Shown here piece by piece: positions 45,665 through 57,770 of a stretch of DNA of 64,000 nucleotides. Below the pieces are notes generated by a model, which was not told the origin of the DNA, did not search any database, and saw nothing but the letters and a program-made list of their open reading frames with translations. Both the position numbers and the translations under genes were made by a program. Origin of the DNA: Melastoma dodecandrum. Its lineage: Eukaryota; Streptophyta; Magnoliopsida; Myrtales; Melastomataceae. Within the stretch, counting starts at the first letter, position 1, and each line of letters opens with the position of its first letter. The stretch covers positions 8,804,001 through 8,868,000 of the forward strand of contig JARUPY010000397.1 of assembly GCA_029817715.1 (NCBI GenBank), written 5' to 3'.

Positions 45665-47520
45665 CACTTTTACTAGGGAAGCTGGTGTTATTCAACGTAA
45701 TCTTCCACCAGGAAACAAGGCTTGTGAGAAATGCGTTATCTGACACACCCATGAAGGGCACTTCCTCAGGAATAGGGGATGCAGTGATATCTCGCGGTAG
45801 TGGTGGAGTAGGCCTATGAGGCACTTTCTTTTTCAAGTATGTTCCTTGTGAATATGAGCCTGCAGGAGAAGGCTTCGCCTTTCACCTCTTACCTGCTACA
45901 TGAAAGAGGTAGCCCGTTATAAACAAGCGAAACATAATCAAAGCATTACTTAAACCAGTTAAACATACCCGAGGAGGACGAGTCATCACCTAACGACCGT
46001 TTCCTCGAAGACCTCTCACTTGAACTAGGAAGGGCCATCGAAGAGGCTAGGCAATCCTCCGGGATCAGCTTTTCCAAGTGTGAAGAGGCTTGCATCATTC
46101 CCCAGACTTCAAACCAGGTGCTGGAGAAAGCAGGAGAACAACCATGGGAAGGCATGACAACTGGAAATGCTCGGCCAACCCAAGTTCTCACGGGAGACGC
46201 AACACGTGTGCCAAGCAGGTGGTTCTTTGACAGGAATAAGGGAACCGCTAAGCACTGACAGAAGCCCAGCTGACGGGCACAGAGTTGAGGATTATACACA
46301 CTCAAAACTCACGCCAGCCGGGTCTACCCCTACTAGATCTCGTGCGAAGAACGCAGGTCGAAGATACTCAACATCTCTTGAGCGAGATTCTTCCCACCTT
46401 TGGGAGAAAAGTCGCCAGGAAGATACCACGCCTGCACAGCTTTCTGCGTACCCATCCATCAAAGCCTGGATACAACCAACAATGCTGAAGGGAGATCAGT
46501 ACTGGGATGGGCTAGCTGAGATTACTACACTCCGCTCGGGCATCACACGAGGAAAACAGGTGAAACACGGGAAGTACAGAACGATCCATAGGTAAACGAT
46601 CCACAGAGGATCATCTGCTAGGCATCCAGGGAAGCTGGCTGGATTAGCCGTTGCCTGTTATTGCCCGCGATAGATCAAACTCAGCAAGAAAGGGGAGAAG
46701 GCCAGAGCTTCAGCCCTGTCAGCATTGGCAGCGTCAACGAGGCTGGTAGACATCCCAATCATGAAGCGACCGAGACGCTTTCCTCGGTTGCAGAAGATAT
46801 ACTTGGACAACCACTCCAAGTAGAGCTCAAACACCTAGGGTCCCCACTCTACATCAGACAGAGACAGGTGTCGGTCGATCACCACGCCGATGCCTTCCGA
46901 ATGGGTTAAACTTCAGGTCGGTGCGATCGTGGTCAAATTAAAGGGGGTCTCCAGAAAGATGACAACCAGCTAAGAAACAGACATTCTCTAGGGTGATCGA
47001 CATCGGTCCTCTAGGGAGGTAGAAATAGTTGACAACGGGATTCCAAAATGACAAGAACCCGACACACACCGACAAGTTGGACTCAATCGAAGAGCGAGAC
47101 ATTTTGATTTGGATCTTGATCCCAATCACATCCCACAGAGCGCACTTCTTGGTCATTCACTTGGAAACCCAAAGGTCATGCGCCTCACTCCTTGGAGATG
47201 GAATGCAATGGAGGTACGCTCGTACCGACGGACTCCATCCCGACGGCTTGAAATCACCAGGGGTGAAGATGGCGGGCAACTTACGAGTAAAAAGGAACAA
47301 CCTTTCTACGTCGGAAAGAAGTTGGAACTTGACCTCAAGAACGAATGGACCCAGTGTTTGTTGTTCCGGCATCGGAGCGCCAAAGTCCGACTCTGCTTCT
47401 TGACAAGGGAAAGATGTGAAACTTCGTGGCTTCAACATAAACCTGCCAGAAAACGGCTTCATCACCCTCTGTGTGGGCTTGGGGAGTCGGGTTTACTGGG
47501 TTTAAAGCATCGGAAGCCAT
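45665..47520 (-). pseudogene. PMD gene in gypsy element (antisense)
   Basis: Decayed gene for a plant mobile domain (aminotransferase-like PMD) protein. Minus-strand segments in order are: a 5' frame to 47157; 47156-46938 with GFLSFWNPVVNYFYLPRGPMSITLENVCFLAGCHL, the FW...MTITLEDV..L.G PMD signature; a frameshifted middle (about 46700-46320) with ALLPFLLSLI and ARDLVGV; then 46305-45946 with YNPQLCARQLGFCQ, the PMD Y.P..ARQ.GF motif, and a Ser/Arg-rich end; then 45836-45665. Stops and frame changes occur between segments. The second copy at 58.8-61.5 kb shows the same order. It lies antisense to pol and before the 3' LTR. Confidence 0.75.
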
Positions 47521-48653
47521 GGATGTCGTAACAAAACTAGTGTTTTTGGAAACATGCGAAGAAGGAGATTAGTTTCTGATTCCATGAGCGGGAAACCTTG
47601 ACCCTGTTAGGCTTTATAATCCAGAAACCGAAAAGATGGTTAAGGCCCAAAAAGAGTGTCACTTCGCTTGAAAACTGATGACGGTCCAAAAGTCAAAGGT
47701 GGACAAGCGAAGGCGCTTAAGACGTGCATTCACTTTCATTCAAATCCGTGATCCACTACATGAGTTTGTTTGGAGACAAATGCACAAAAGAAAACATAAA
47801 TGACTCAGTAGACATCGTTTCTTCTTCCTGACGAAATGCTTTCTGTTAAAAACTCCTTGAGCTCTACGATCTATTCAAGGGTTTATCCACGGGAGACGAA
47901 GGTGGTTACACACAGTACCCGATTCGTCCCTCAAATGAAGAAGATCCTTGGCTGCAACAAACAACCTCATCACATTATGGAGTCGTGGCTGCAGCGTGAA
48001 TCTTTTGAACGAGAGGACCATGGTTCTCGTATCGGATTCCACATCAGACCCACCAAGAGCCGTGAGATCGGAGGTCGACCTCCCCGACAACGGTCTCACC
48101 CGTGGTGTTCTTTGGCCGAAAGAGGGGTGCAACAACCTCCGAACGACCAAAGTCAGTCCAATGAAGACGCGACCTAGGGCTAAAGATTGACCCACCGAGG
48201 CTTCACTCAGGTCTTCTACCCTTCCGGTCGAACTCCTTGTTGGGGAGGATGGAACTATGTGGAGGGCGAGAAACCACTTGCATAAAGTGGTGGACATAGG
48301 TGTTCAAGCAAGCTAAGGTGATGGACATAGGTCTTGGGTGGGAGACAAAAAGATGGAGACCTCATAACCTTACTATTTCCAAGGGTGATGGTTTGCGATT
48401 GGGAAGCTGATCCGGGCATCGCTATTTATAGCGGGGTTATGAGGGAAACGAAATCTCTAACAGGAGATATTATGGCAGAAACCTCGTGATCTTGACAAAC
48501 GTCCCGAAAATCTCAACCGATACGCTTCGGGGATTTCAACGATTGTGGATTAATGTTCGCCTGCACACAATACCAGGATATAGGGGAATGATTACTTGGT
48601 CTTTTTCAAAGCAAGACGGATTACAGTACCTCCCTCTACCTTAAAAGGGGTTA
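47521..48653 (-). other. 5' part of antisense PMD gene and pre-LTR
   Basis: A 140-codon minus-strand frame (47875-48297) may be an N-terminal exon of the PMD gene, but it has no domain. From 48300 to 48640 I see no gene. A purine-rich AAAAGGGGTTA at 48641-48651 directly before the LTR start is the likely plus-strand polypurine tract of the outer gypsy element. Confidence 0.35.
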
Positions 48654-49170
48654 TGTGTTTAGTAACAGAAATTCTGGGCCACAGATCTCGATGCCATTTG
48701 TGGATCAACGGTCCAGAATGCAGGCTTGAAATATGAGAAGCCCAGTAAAGAGGTAGCTGTGGAAACACACTACGCGAAAGTTGGCAGGCGAAGCGATTAC
48801 CAAGTGATGGGGCTACTAGGTGACGAGGGTTAACGAGGTGATTAAACGATAGTCAACTGGACGAGCGGGGAAACTTTGCAGCGAAGGCTAATGGGCGATC
48901 CGGTCGATCAGTAGCTGTTTTGGGAAGATTCCGGACGGTCTCAAGACATGGAAGGAGATTCTTGTCATGATTGCTCAAATGGAAAGGAGATATTACATGA
49001 AAACTGGCAAAAAGGAATATTTTATTTCCATATGTATATACATAAGTATATCCTACTATAAATAGTTTTTCTTAGGCATTGTACTCACACTTCTCTATAG
49101 ACAGACATATAATCTTTTTATCTTCAAGCATTCCGGTGTTTTCCTTCCGAAAGCATCGTCGATGGTATCC
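48654..49170 (+). mobile_element. Outer gypsy 3' LTR
   Basis: Starts at about TGTGTTTAGTAACAG after a purine tract. 48671-49170 aligns with both pieces of the split 5' LTR. TATAAATAG is conserved at 49057-49065. Divergence from the 5' LTR is substantial, so the element is old. The right end near 49170 is approximate. Confidence 0.7.
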
Positions 49171-49331
49171 GTAAATGCTTCAGCTTAAGGGTATCTGTCC
49201 GGTACCTTCTTCTCTCTTTCTTCATTCGTACGACGACCACACAACGAACCTCCGAGTACCAGTTGCTCATAGTGCCAGAGATTTCCAATGTGTTTCGATC
49301 CGGCTTGTCCAGCGGTCACTTTCGGACTATG

Positions 49332-51060
49332 TTTTGAAAGTGTATTGGACAGCAAACATGGACTATGCATCGGCAGCAAACAAATCCCAACCGCGAACAA
49401 GTTATATTGCCTATGTGCATACACATGCCTAGGAGAATGGATGGTTCTCATTTTACAAAGTTTCAAATGACTTCAAACCACTTGAGGAAGATGTGTATTT
49501 AGGTAAAGAAGAGATACCACCTCGTTTCACCGCAATCCAATTCCGGAAGAAAAAGTTACAGCCCACCAACGGGCTCCCCTGCAATCTGGCCGAGAATACC
49601 TTTTGTCCATCAGAGCTCGGTTCGCATTTTTTTCGTCACATGTGACAGATTAAACAAGAAAAAGGCATGGGAGTCAGCCATATTCTAAGCAAGTGAAGGG
49701 CTAAGTGTGTAGGGAAATGAGAGGAAGACTCCCCGAGGGAGGCACCTCGCCCCGGGATGGCCCGGGAAAGAATCGAAGAGAGCTTCGACGTTGGTGTTGT
49801 CGTTGCAGCTTGTTGCCAACACCAAGCTACTGGTTCCTAGATAAGGAGCGAAGCTATGGAGACCATCGTTACACCAGCTGGTATGGGGGGCGTGATGCTG
49901 AAGGGGGGGAAGCGCCGGGAGTTGTTGCTCGTCATGGAACGGGATAGGGAAGCGGCCGATTGCGGCGCTAGGTTGAAAGTTGACAGGAGAGGAACCATAT
50001 GCAAGTTCTGATGGTCGAGGGAGATGATGAAGTGTCTTTGACTATCTGGAATCATTTGTTCCTGGAGGAGTTTTGCTCATGAAGTTGATGATAGAGGAGC
50101 CCCCGAGAGGAGATTGTCTAAAAGAAGAGATGGTGGATTGACAGCCCATCTGTCTTTTGTTTTTTTTTTAAATGGCATCCCGCCCAAAGCACTTTCCACG
50201 GGTCGTCTGAACCAACGGAGCACTCAAAAGGGAAGTCCCGCAGGTTTCATTAAAATGAGAGGCTTCAAACTGCGTGATCGGAAAGCTGCAAGGAGGAATG
50301 CCCATTCTTTGTTATGGGGTTGATAAACTTTGCTGGAGGTGTTGACGGAGAGCACAGTGGTTTGTCTGCATCTTGCTTCGTGGGGTCAAATTCATTCTCC
50401 CCAGGATGGAACATCAAATTGACTAGTTGTACGGCCGGAATACGTGGCCGACCATCGCTTTGTTGTTACGTCTTTGGGCGTGGAACCAAATGGGAATCGG
50501 CTGAAATGTCGACTAGTCCAAACGATCCCGTTGTAATCAAAGTCGAGTCATCCCCCTCATGTGGTGTTAATGGAGTAATAATGATTATTATTTTTTGTGG
50601 TCGACATCTAAAAGTAAAATGCCACGGTCGTTAACAATAATGCCCATGTGTTGTAAGATTTGGAAAATGACTTTTATAATTAATTAATTATTGTAGACAT
50701 GAAAAGAAAGACGGTCAAGTACTACTATGGCTTGTCATGCTCGTAAACTAATGTCTAGGTAAATGTACTAAGCCGAATTAAGAATGGAAAACGTAAGAGG
50801 AAAACAGTTATCGTTAATCAATGTTAACGGTAACTAAAGTGTTTCCCGAGTTGGTACTAAAATCAGCCAAAATTTAATCGTACTTGATTAAAATTTGATT
50901 AGTCATGATTCAACAAAGACCGAAAAAAACTAGCCGGTTTTGTGTATAGGTTAGGGGGCTAGTCGATTTTTTGTGATTCCGATGAAAGGGGTTGTTTGAT
51001 CAACCCACACCGAGGTAATTCGCAATTTGAGGTAATTCCGATGAAAGGGGTTTTTTGTTC
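49332..51060. repeat. Repeat R, copy 1
   Basis: Aligns with R2 from its start ('ttttgaaagtgt.ttggaca') to about 50470 and with R3 over about 49980-51000 ('ggcttcaaactgcgtgatcggaaagctgcaaggaggaatg...'). The minus strand is coding-like near 49837-50055 and 50100-50400. The splice-donor position kept in R2 (CTCGGTGAGT) is altered here (CTCGGGGAGT, about 49723-49735). Nature unknown; probably exons of a mobile-element gene. Confidence 0.65.
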
Positions 51061-51114
51061 CATTTTTTGTGATTCCGGTTTGGGAATTCCTATTTTCTGC
51101 TCTAAAATTTTTCT

Positions 51115-52790
51115 TTTGGTTAACGACATTGGACCCGATCCGGACATGACTCCGAACTCATGTAATTGTTTTACGGGCGTTGGATCCGATTCGAGCGTTG
51201 GACCCGAACTCATCTTTATTTGTTTAACAACCACATGCGATAAAAATCCTAAAAGCTTAACAGTATGCACCACAATACCCATAAACAATAATTTAGATCA
51301 AAAGGAGCGGGGAAATGTGGTGATTGCACTTGGGCCCGATGCCCGTTATAAGTGGGCTTGGAATTCAGAGAGGCCGCACCTCTCCTCATACCTTTGGGCT
51401 TGTCAGTGGGTCACTTTGGGCTTCATTCGTCGCGTTTTAGATGCGAAGATCAACCCACACGGTTTGTTACACGCGCCTTCAAGCATCTTCGGAAATTCGA
51501 GGAGGAATCTCCCAAAGTAACATGCGTAGTGTACATGCAAAATAAAATGCAAGTGTGCATTACTATGGGGGCGAAATGGTAAAGATCTAACAATACATTA
51601 AGTAGACAGATCAATGACAAGCATGTTTGTCAAATATCACACAAATCTAACGGTAGAATTATAAGTTATGCAGCTGCAAAGGAAAACGTCTATGCTGTTG
51701 CAAATGTAGTATACGCAGGTCTGGAAAACAGACCTTAAATTCACCTAGGATCGTCCGATTTAGGTGAAATTAGAACCTGTGTATTCAAAGGGGAATTTAC
51801 ATAAATCTAACGGGGGGATCTCCCGAAAACAGGGGAGGAGCACGATTGTTCGCGGAAACAGAACAGCCCTTGCTTGTAAATTTGTACCCGTCATAACTCG
51901 AACATTGATCATTCGATCGAAACAAAAATGACCTTCACAGAAAGGGCATGAATTCGGTTACACAAGTCTTTAACAAACACAACTATCATACCGTACCCCG
52001 ACTCGGTATCGTTTGGGGTTCTCTGAAAGGTCCGCAATGAGGAAGTTACATATCAAGTTTCAGCCAAATTCAACGGTGGAATCACAACTTATGCAAGCGC
52101 AAATTCGGGTAATTGGGAGGTTTCCCCAATTCCTACAAATAAAGAATTTAAATAAAAAAATGTGAAACACAACGTACGTATAAGATAAAAATACACACGA
52201 TATGTCCTGATGACCACACTCAAGCGATGGACATGTCCATCAAATTCGATGATAATCTAACAGTGAAATCGTTTAGCATCAAGCAAAGAATGGGGCTGCG
52301 ACCTACAGCAAGTTCAACTCTGCATATGCTCTTTTCATCCGCTTGTGTCCAAAATAACCAGAACGTTGAACGGTAAATTTATATATGTATACAAGCCTTT
52401 TTAAGTCTAGGTTATTTCTAAAAAGTTTGGAGACAATCCAATGGTTGGATCTCTTGATATCCCCTTCGAAGCGGGACTGCAGTAAGCAGACCGACCACAA
52501 ACTACACGTACGTCCATTGCTTCGAGGGTCCTATCTCAGTCCTTGATCGCTATAAAAATATGATAAAAGTTTCATCAAGACCGTCACCCATTGAGGATCA
52601 TTTGATCTGGAGGAGTCGAGGTCAGCCAATGTGCGTAACCTCTTCGAAAAGTCCCCACTTTGGGGCTATAATGGCGAGGGACAGGCAAAATAAGAGACAA
52701 GAGGGTTCTTCGCCATCCCCGTGCCATGCACAGACATAAAATCAACTCCCAAGCTACCGTATAAGCCTTGGGATCTAGGGAATAGATGGA
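51115..52790. repeat. Dispersed repeat T, copy 3
   Basis: Third copy of repeat T. It has two GTTGGACCCGA/GTTGGATCCGA motifs (about 51129 and 51178), CACTTGGGCCCGATGCCCGTTA (about 51325, compare 1921-1943) and a right end near 52560-52790 matching 2940-3150. It lies exactly between R1 and R2. Confidence 0.65.
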
Positions 52791-52794
52791 TGCA

Positions 52795-53948
52795 TGTTTT
52801 GAAAGTGTTTTGGACAGGAAACAGGGACTATGCATGAGCAGCAAATAATTCCCAACCGCGAACAAATTATATCACCTCTGTGCATACACATGCCTACGAG
52901 AATGGATGGTTCTTAGACTATAAAGCTTCAAATGAATTCAAACCACTCTAGGAAGTTGCATATTTAAGTAAGGAAGAGATACCACCTAGTTTTACCACAA
53001 TCTGATGCTGGACGAAAAATGTTACAGCCCACCAACCGGCTCCCCTGCATTCTGGCCGAGAATACCTTTTGTCCGTCGGAGCTCGTTTCGCATTTCCTCC
53101 ATCACATGTGACAGATTAAACAAGAAAAAGGCATGGAAGTCAGCCATATTCTAAGCAAACGAATGGCTAAGTGTGTAGGGAAAAGAGGTGGAAGACTCAC
53201 CGAGGGAGTCGCCACTCCCCAGGATGGCGCGGGAAAGATTGAAGAGAGCTTCGACTTTTGTGTTGTCGCTGCATCTTGTTGCCAACACCGAGCTGCTGGT
53301 TCCTGGGTAAGGAGCGAAGCTGCGGAGACCACCGTTGCACCAGCTAGTATGGGGGACCTGCTGCTGAAGGGGGGAAGCGCCGAGTTGTTGCTTGTAATGG
53401 AACGGGATGAGGGAGGTGGCCGATTCCGGCGCTAGGTTGAAAGTCGACAGGAGAGGAGACTTTGGCTCCATATGCATGTTCTGATGGTCGACGGAGATGA
53501 TGAAGAGTCTTTGGCTCTCTGCAAGCTTTTGTTCCCGGGAGGAGGATTTTTGCTCCTAAAGTTGATGAAGTAGGATCCCCCCGAGAGGAGATTGTCCAGA
53601 AGAAGAGCCGGTGGATTGCCGTTCCCATCTGTCTTTTATTTTTTCGAAATGGCATCCCGCCCAAAGCACTTTTCACAGGTCGTCTGAACCAACGGAGCAC
53701 TCAAAAGGGAAGGTCCGCAGGTTTCATTAAAATGGGAGGCTTCACACTTGCGTGATCGGAAAGCTGCAAGGAGGAATGCCCATTCTTTGCGGTGGGTTCA
53801 ATGAAACGTTGGAGGAGGTCTTGACGGATAGCCGAGTGGTTTGTCTGCATCTTGCTTCGTGGGGTCAAATTCATTCTCCCCTGGATGGAACATCAAATTG
53901 ACTAGTTGTTTGGCCGGAATACGTGGCCGACCATCAATTTGTTGTTAC
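52795..53948. repeat. Repeat R, copy 2 (cut by copia LTR)
   Basis: Matches R1 from 'ttttgaaagtgttttggacagg' on and stops abruptly at 53948, where the copia LTR begins. The minus strand has open frames at 53151-53477 (108 codons) and 53344-53700 (118 codons), and a textbook donor TCG|GTGAGT at about 53198-53190. Confidence 0.7.
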
Positions 53949-54469
53949 TGAAGTGTTTTTATTGTGGCAAGCGGAAGCTTAGTTTTGAAAAAACTATCCA
54001 AAACACGGTCTCGAATCTATGTGATACGTATAAATTGAATAATAACTCTCGTTAAATAAATCATACCTTGTAATCTTGAAATATTTTCGATGTGATCATC
54101 TTCTAGAACCTCAATTGTGGCTCCTCTAGAAATATGCACGCACACGTTATAACACGAACGATTCGAACTCGCTCTTGGATGCTAGCCGTCGGAGTTCTTA
54201 CACTTAAAACTCTCGGAGGCTTCAATTTTTCTTTTCGGCCGAATGCTTTTTGTTTTCGATTCTCTCGCCCATTGCCACTTTCTGTACGACCCCCGAACCT
54301 AATTTGTAGTGTAAGTTTCTTTTGTCCGTGGGGTACTGTCTTAGGATTTTAATAACTAATTTAATCAACAATTGTCAAGTATCAAAGTTATGCTACGGCG
54401 TATGAATAGGTAATTATAATTTCTTAAAAGGATGGTTACCGCCTTAGGATTCATTTAACAATCCGAATC

Positions 54470-54950
54470 CCATGTAGCAAAGCTAGTAAACCCATCGCTG
54501 AGTAACTTAGCAATGTGCTTCTCATTTATATGACCGAGTCTACAATGCCAAAGGTAAGTTGGGATTGAGTTACACGATTTCTGTTTCTTATTCTCGATGC
54601 AACGTATCAGCTCATGTAAGTTTAAAATATACCAACCATTGTTTAAAGATCCATTTCCGTAGAAAACATCATCTTGATAAAAGGAGCACATCTTGTCCTT
54701 AAATTAAAAAACAAAACCCTTGGTGTCTAAACTGGACACCGAGATGATGTTTTTTAGAAAATCTCGGAACATAACAACAGTTTTCTTGTTTCAAAATAAA
54801 CCCATTGAGCAAACTTATTTCATAAGTCCTTACAGCTAATACAGCTACCCTTGCTCCATTAGCCACTCGTATGTCCATCTTGCCCTTGGACAGTCGTCTG
54901 GATTCCCATTGTCCCTGTAGGTCCACACTGATGTGAGAACTACATCCTGA
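54470..54950 (-). pseudogene. Copia pre-integrase domain
   Basis: Segments SKGKMDIRVANGARVAVLAVRTYEISLLNGF (54760-54895) and YLWHCRLGHINEKHIAKLLSDGF (about 54495-54570), the GAG-pre-integrase signature with its His/His zinc ligands. A stop and frame change separate the two. Sequence after DGFTSF is lost. Confidence 0.85.
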
Positions 54951-54987
54951 ATTTAGGACTCATGAGGATGAAACAGAAAAATTACAT

Positions 54988-55854
54988 TCAATCATAAAAA
55001 ATACCCGAAGCACTTGCCCCATTGGTATTTTTCTTTTGAAAGACATAACAATTCTTCTTCCGGTGGCCTTTCTTGCCACATTGAAAGCATATAGCTTCCT
55101 TCTCATCAGATTGAGGAATTTGCCAGCCCTTTTTCAGTTTGGGCTTTTGGCCTCGGTGTGCAGACACCTTTGGTTTCTTGACCTTAGGGTTGAACTTCCC
55201 CGTGCTCATTTTCTTGTTAGTATTTCTCACCAACATTGTATTTGAAACAGTCTTTTGTTTGATATATTTCTCTGCAGTCTTGAGCATGGTCAATAGATCG
55301 GCAAGACTATTCTCCATATTGTTCATATTGAAGTTCATCACGAACGGAGCAAACAATCGAGGCAAGGAACACAAAATGCTATCAACAACCAAATGAGTGT
55401 CCATCTTGGAGCCCAAACTTGCGACTTCTCAATGTACCATATCATCTTGAGTACATGAGGCTCGACAGGGCTCTCTTCCTGCAACTTCATCCCGAAAAAT
55501 GCTCAAGAGATTTCAAATCTCTCAGTCCGGGCACTTTTTTTGGAAGAGCTCGCGCAAATGGAGATTTATCTCCCTAGCGCTCATATTCTCATGTTGCTTC
55601 TGCAGCTCTAGAGACATTGCTGACAGCATGAGACACTGCACATCAATAGCATCTTCCACATAATGATCATAAATTATTCGATCTGCTTCAGAAGTGTCTG
55701 CAGCGGGCACAGCCGGTGGCTCAGAATCTAGTACATTAAATTTTCTTTCTTGTTTCAGTACAATCTTAAGCTTTCGATATGAGTCCACGTAGTTTGGCCC
55801 TTAGAGGATACTTTCTTTCTCCAAAATACTTCGCAACGATTGGTTAGTCGACAT
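54988..55854 (-). pseudogene. Copia gag with CCHC zinc knuckle
   Basis: Starts MSTNQSLRSILEKE at 55854. The next part (55788-55522) reads YRKLKIVLKQERKF and SAREINLHLRELF, typical of copia gag. After a short stop-containing gap, 55416-54988 reads NMENSLADLLTMLKTAEKY and the knuckle ICFQCGKKGHRKKNC (C-x2-C-x4-H-x4-C). One disrupted stretch near 55420-55520; otherwise well kept. Confidence 0.88.
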
Positions 55855-55859
55855 CTACA

Positions 55860-57168
55860 GTAAATAAAATTTAAATTTTTATTTATGAATAGTTTTATAA
55901 AAGACTTTTATAAACTCTCATTATTTTATTCAAACCTAATAGCCCCATCATTAGGCTTGGGAATTAGTTAGTAATAATTCCTCACGAGACTAAATACTCA
56001 AATCTTATAGTATGCACATAACTGAGCTGTACCTACACACCATAATCATTAAGTACGCACCACTTGCCAGTCACAAATCCTTGTGACCCTCGGTATAATT
56101 AACTTGGGTTAATATTTTCTTGAACCCCTCACCCATCAAATCAATTGATCTTCGTTGAGCTAACAAATTAACTAATCTAAGTTAAGTCGACCCATTAATA
56201 ACTTATGAAAAACTACAACTGTACTAACGCGAGCCCACAACTGAGTTGTACCGACTCACGAAGTATGTTGACTATTTTCATTTTCATTGATGGCGGCGAG
56301 TTAAAACTTAGACTTATTATTTAGGGGTTTTGTTTAAATTGTCTCAGCTGTATATGTTTCATTAATGGGCTTAATTATTTTAATTTGAAGCCCATTTTAT
56401 AACTCAATTGGCTTATTTCTTTTTCGGTCATATTGTATATTGAGCTACTTATGGGTCACGTCTAATATATTTTAAACATTTAAACTATGTTTATTCAAAC
56501 ATCGTCTGAGCCCAACTAAAATATCCAACTGACCGATTGATCTGAGTACGTGAGTTTGCGTTTGAATTATTTATTTATTTATTTAATTCCACGAACAAGA
56601 CTACCCTAATGAATAACAGATTTCACAATGTCTTTCAGTCTCGGCAAACATACCCAAACACACGTTGCACTTGGATTTGTGTGCAATAATTATTTCATGG
56701 GCTCACGAGAAATTGAGAATTATTAATATTACACCACCCTGGACTCTTCAAATTAATTATTGTCCGCTTCGACCTTGATTTTAGAACACTCGTAAATTTC
56801 ATGGTTGCATTAACACTTGAAACCAATTTATTTCTTGCGTATCACTTTTACACTCTCTGTTACAACTTTGCAACACGTGTTTTTTTAATTAAATTACAAT
56901 TTTATTAATATGACGGATTGAATTCCTACTTGAATTCTTGTTCATCGCAATAAAACCAACCCAAGTAATCTTATTACTTAAGATTTATCCCTCAATGATG
57001 ATAACATAATAGGGTGGGTCGGTAGTAATTAAAGTCAAATCAAATAATTTTTGTTCCTCTAAGCTCACTGTGGTTAAAAGAATAAAATTAAAGAACCACA
57101 GTAGATTTATCAGGAAACAGTTTAAAACTTTTGTTAAAGTAAAACCCCAATTTATACTATACGATTAC
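55860..57168 (-). other. Copia leader region
   Basis: About 1.3 kb of AT-rich DNA between the 5' LTR and gag. No gene seen. This is the untranslated leader of the copia element, unusually long. Confidence 0.5.
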
Positions 57169-57770
57169 TCGAATATCATTGAAGAGTTTCCTCTTGACGC
57201 AGCGGAAGCTTAGTTTTGAAAAAACTATTTAAAAGGTTCCGAATCTATGTGATACGTATAAATCGAATAACAAATCACGTTAAATAAATCATATTTTATA
57301 ATCTTGAAATATTTTCAATGCGATCATCTTCTAGAACCCCAAGTGTAACTCCTTTAAAAGTGTCTATACACACGTCGTAACACGAACTATTCGAACTCGC
57401 TCTGGGATACTAATCCTTAGAGTTCTTACACTTAAAACCCTCGGAAGCCTCAATTTTATTTTCGGCCTAATGCTTTTTGTTTTCAATTCTCTCGCCCGTT
57501 ACCACTTTCTGTACGACCCCCGAACCTAATTTATAATGTAAGTTGTTTCGTCCGTGGGTACCGACTTAGGATTTTAATAACTAAAATTTAATCAACAATT
57601 GCCAAGAATCAAATCTATGCTACGACGTATGAATAGGTAATTATAATTTCTTAAAAGGATGAGTACCGCCTTAGGATTCATGTAACAATCTGAATCCCAC
57701 AAAGCTAGTAATCCTATAATATATTATATATAATAATCGTCGTGATAGAATGAGAATGGATAAGAGGCAC

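Larger units (their letters stand above)
53949..57687 (-). mobile_element. Truncated Ty1/copia element with two LTRs
   Basis: Minus orientation. LTRs: 53949-54460 (3') and 57180-57687 (5'), about 510 bp each, clearly homologous, starting TGTTAMATGAATCC and ending near TTCA. A weak primer-site relic TGATATTCGAG lies just inside the 5' LTR (57169-57179). Gag and the start of pol are present; integrase core, RT and RNase H are absent. The pol frame breaks off 9 bases before the 3' LTR. No matching 5 bp duplication, and both LTRs carry the same ~30 bp of pol sequence upstream, so the arrangement is probably recombinant. Confidence 0.8.
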
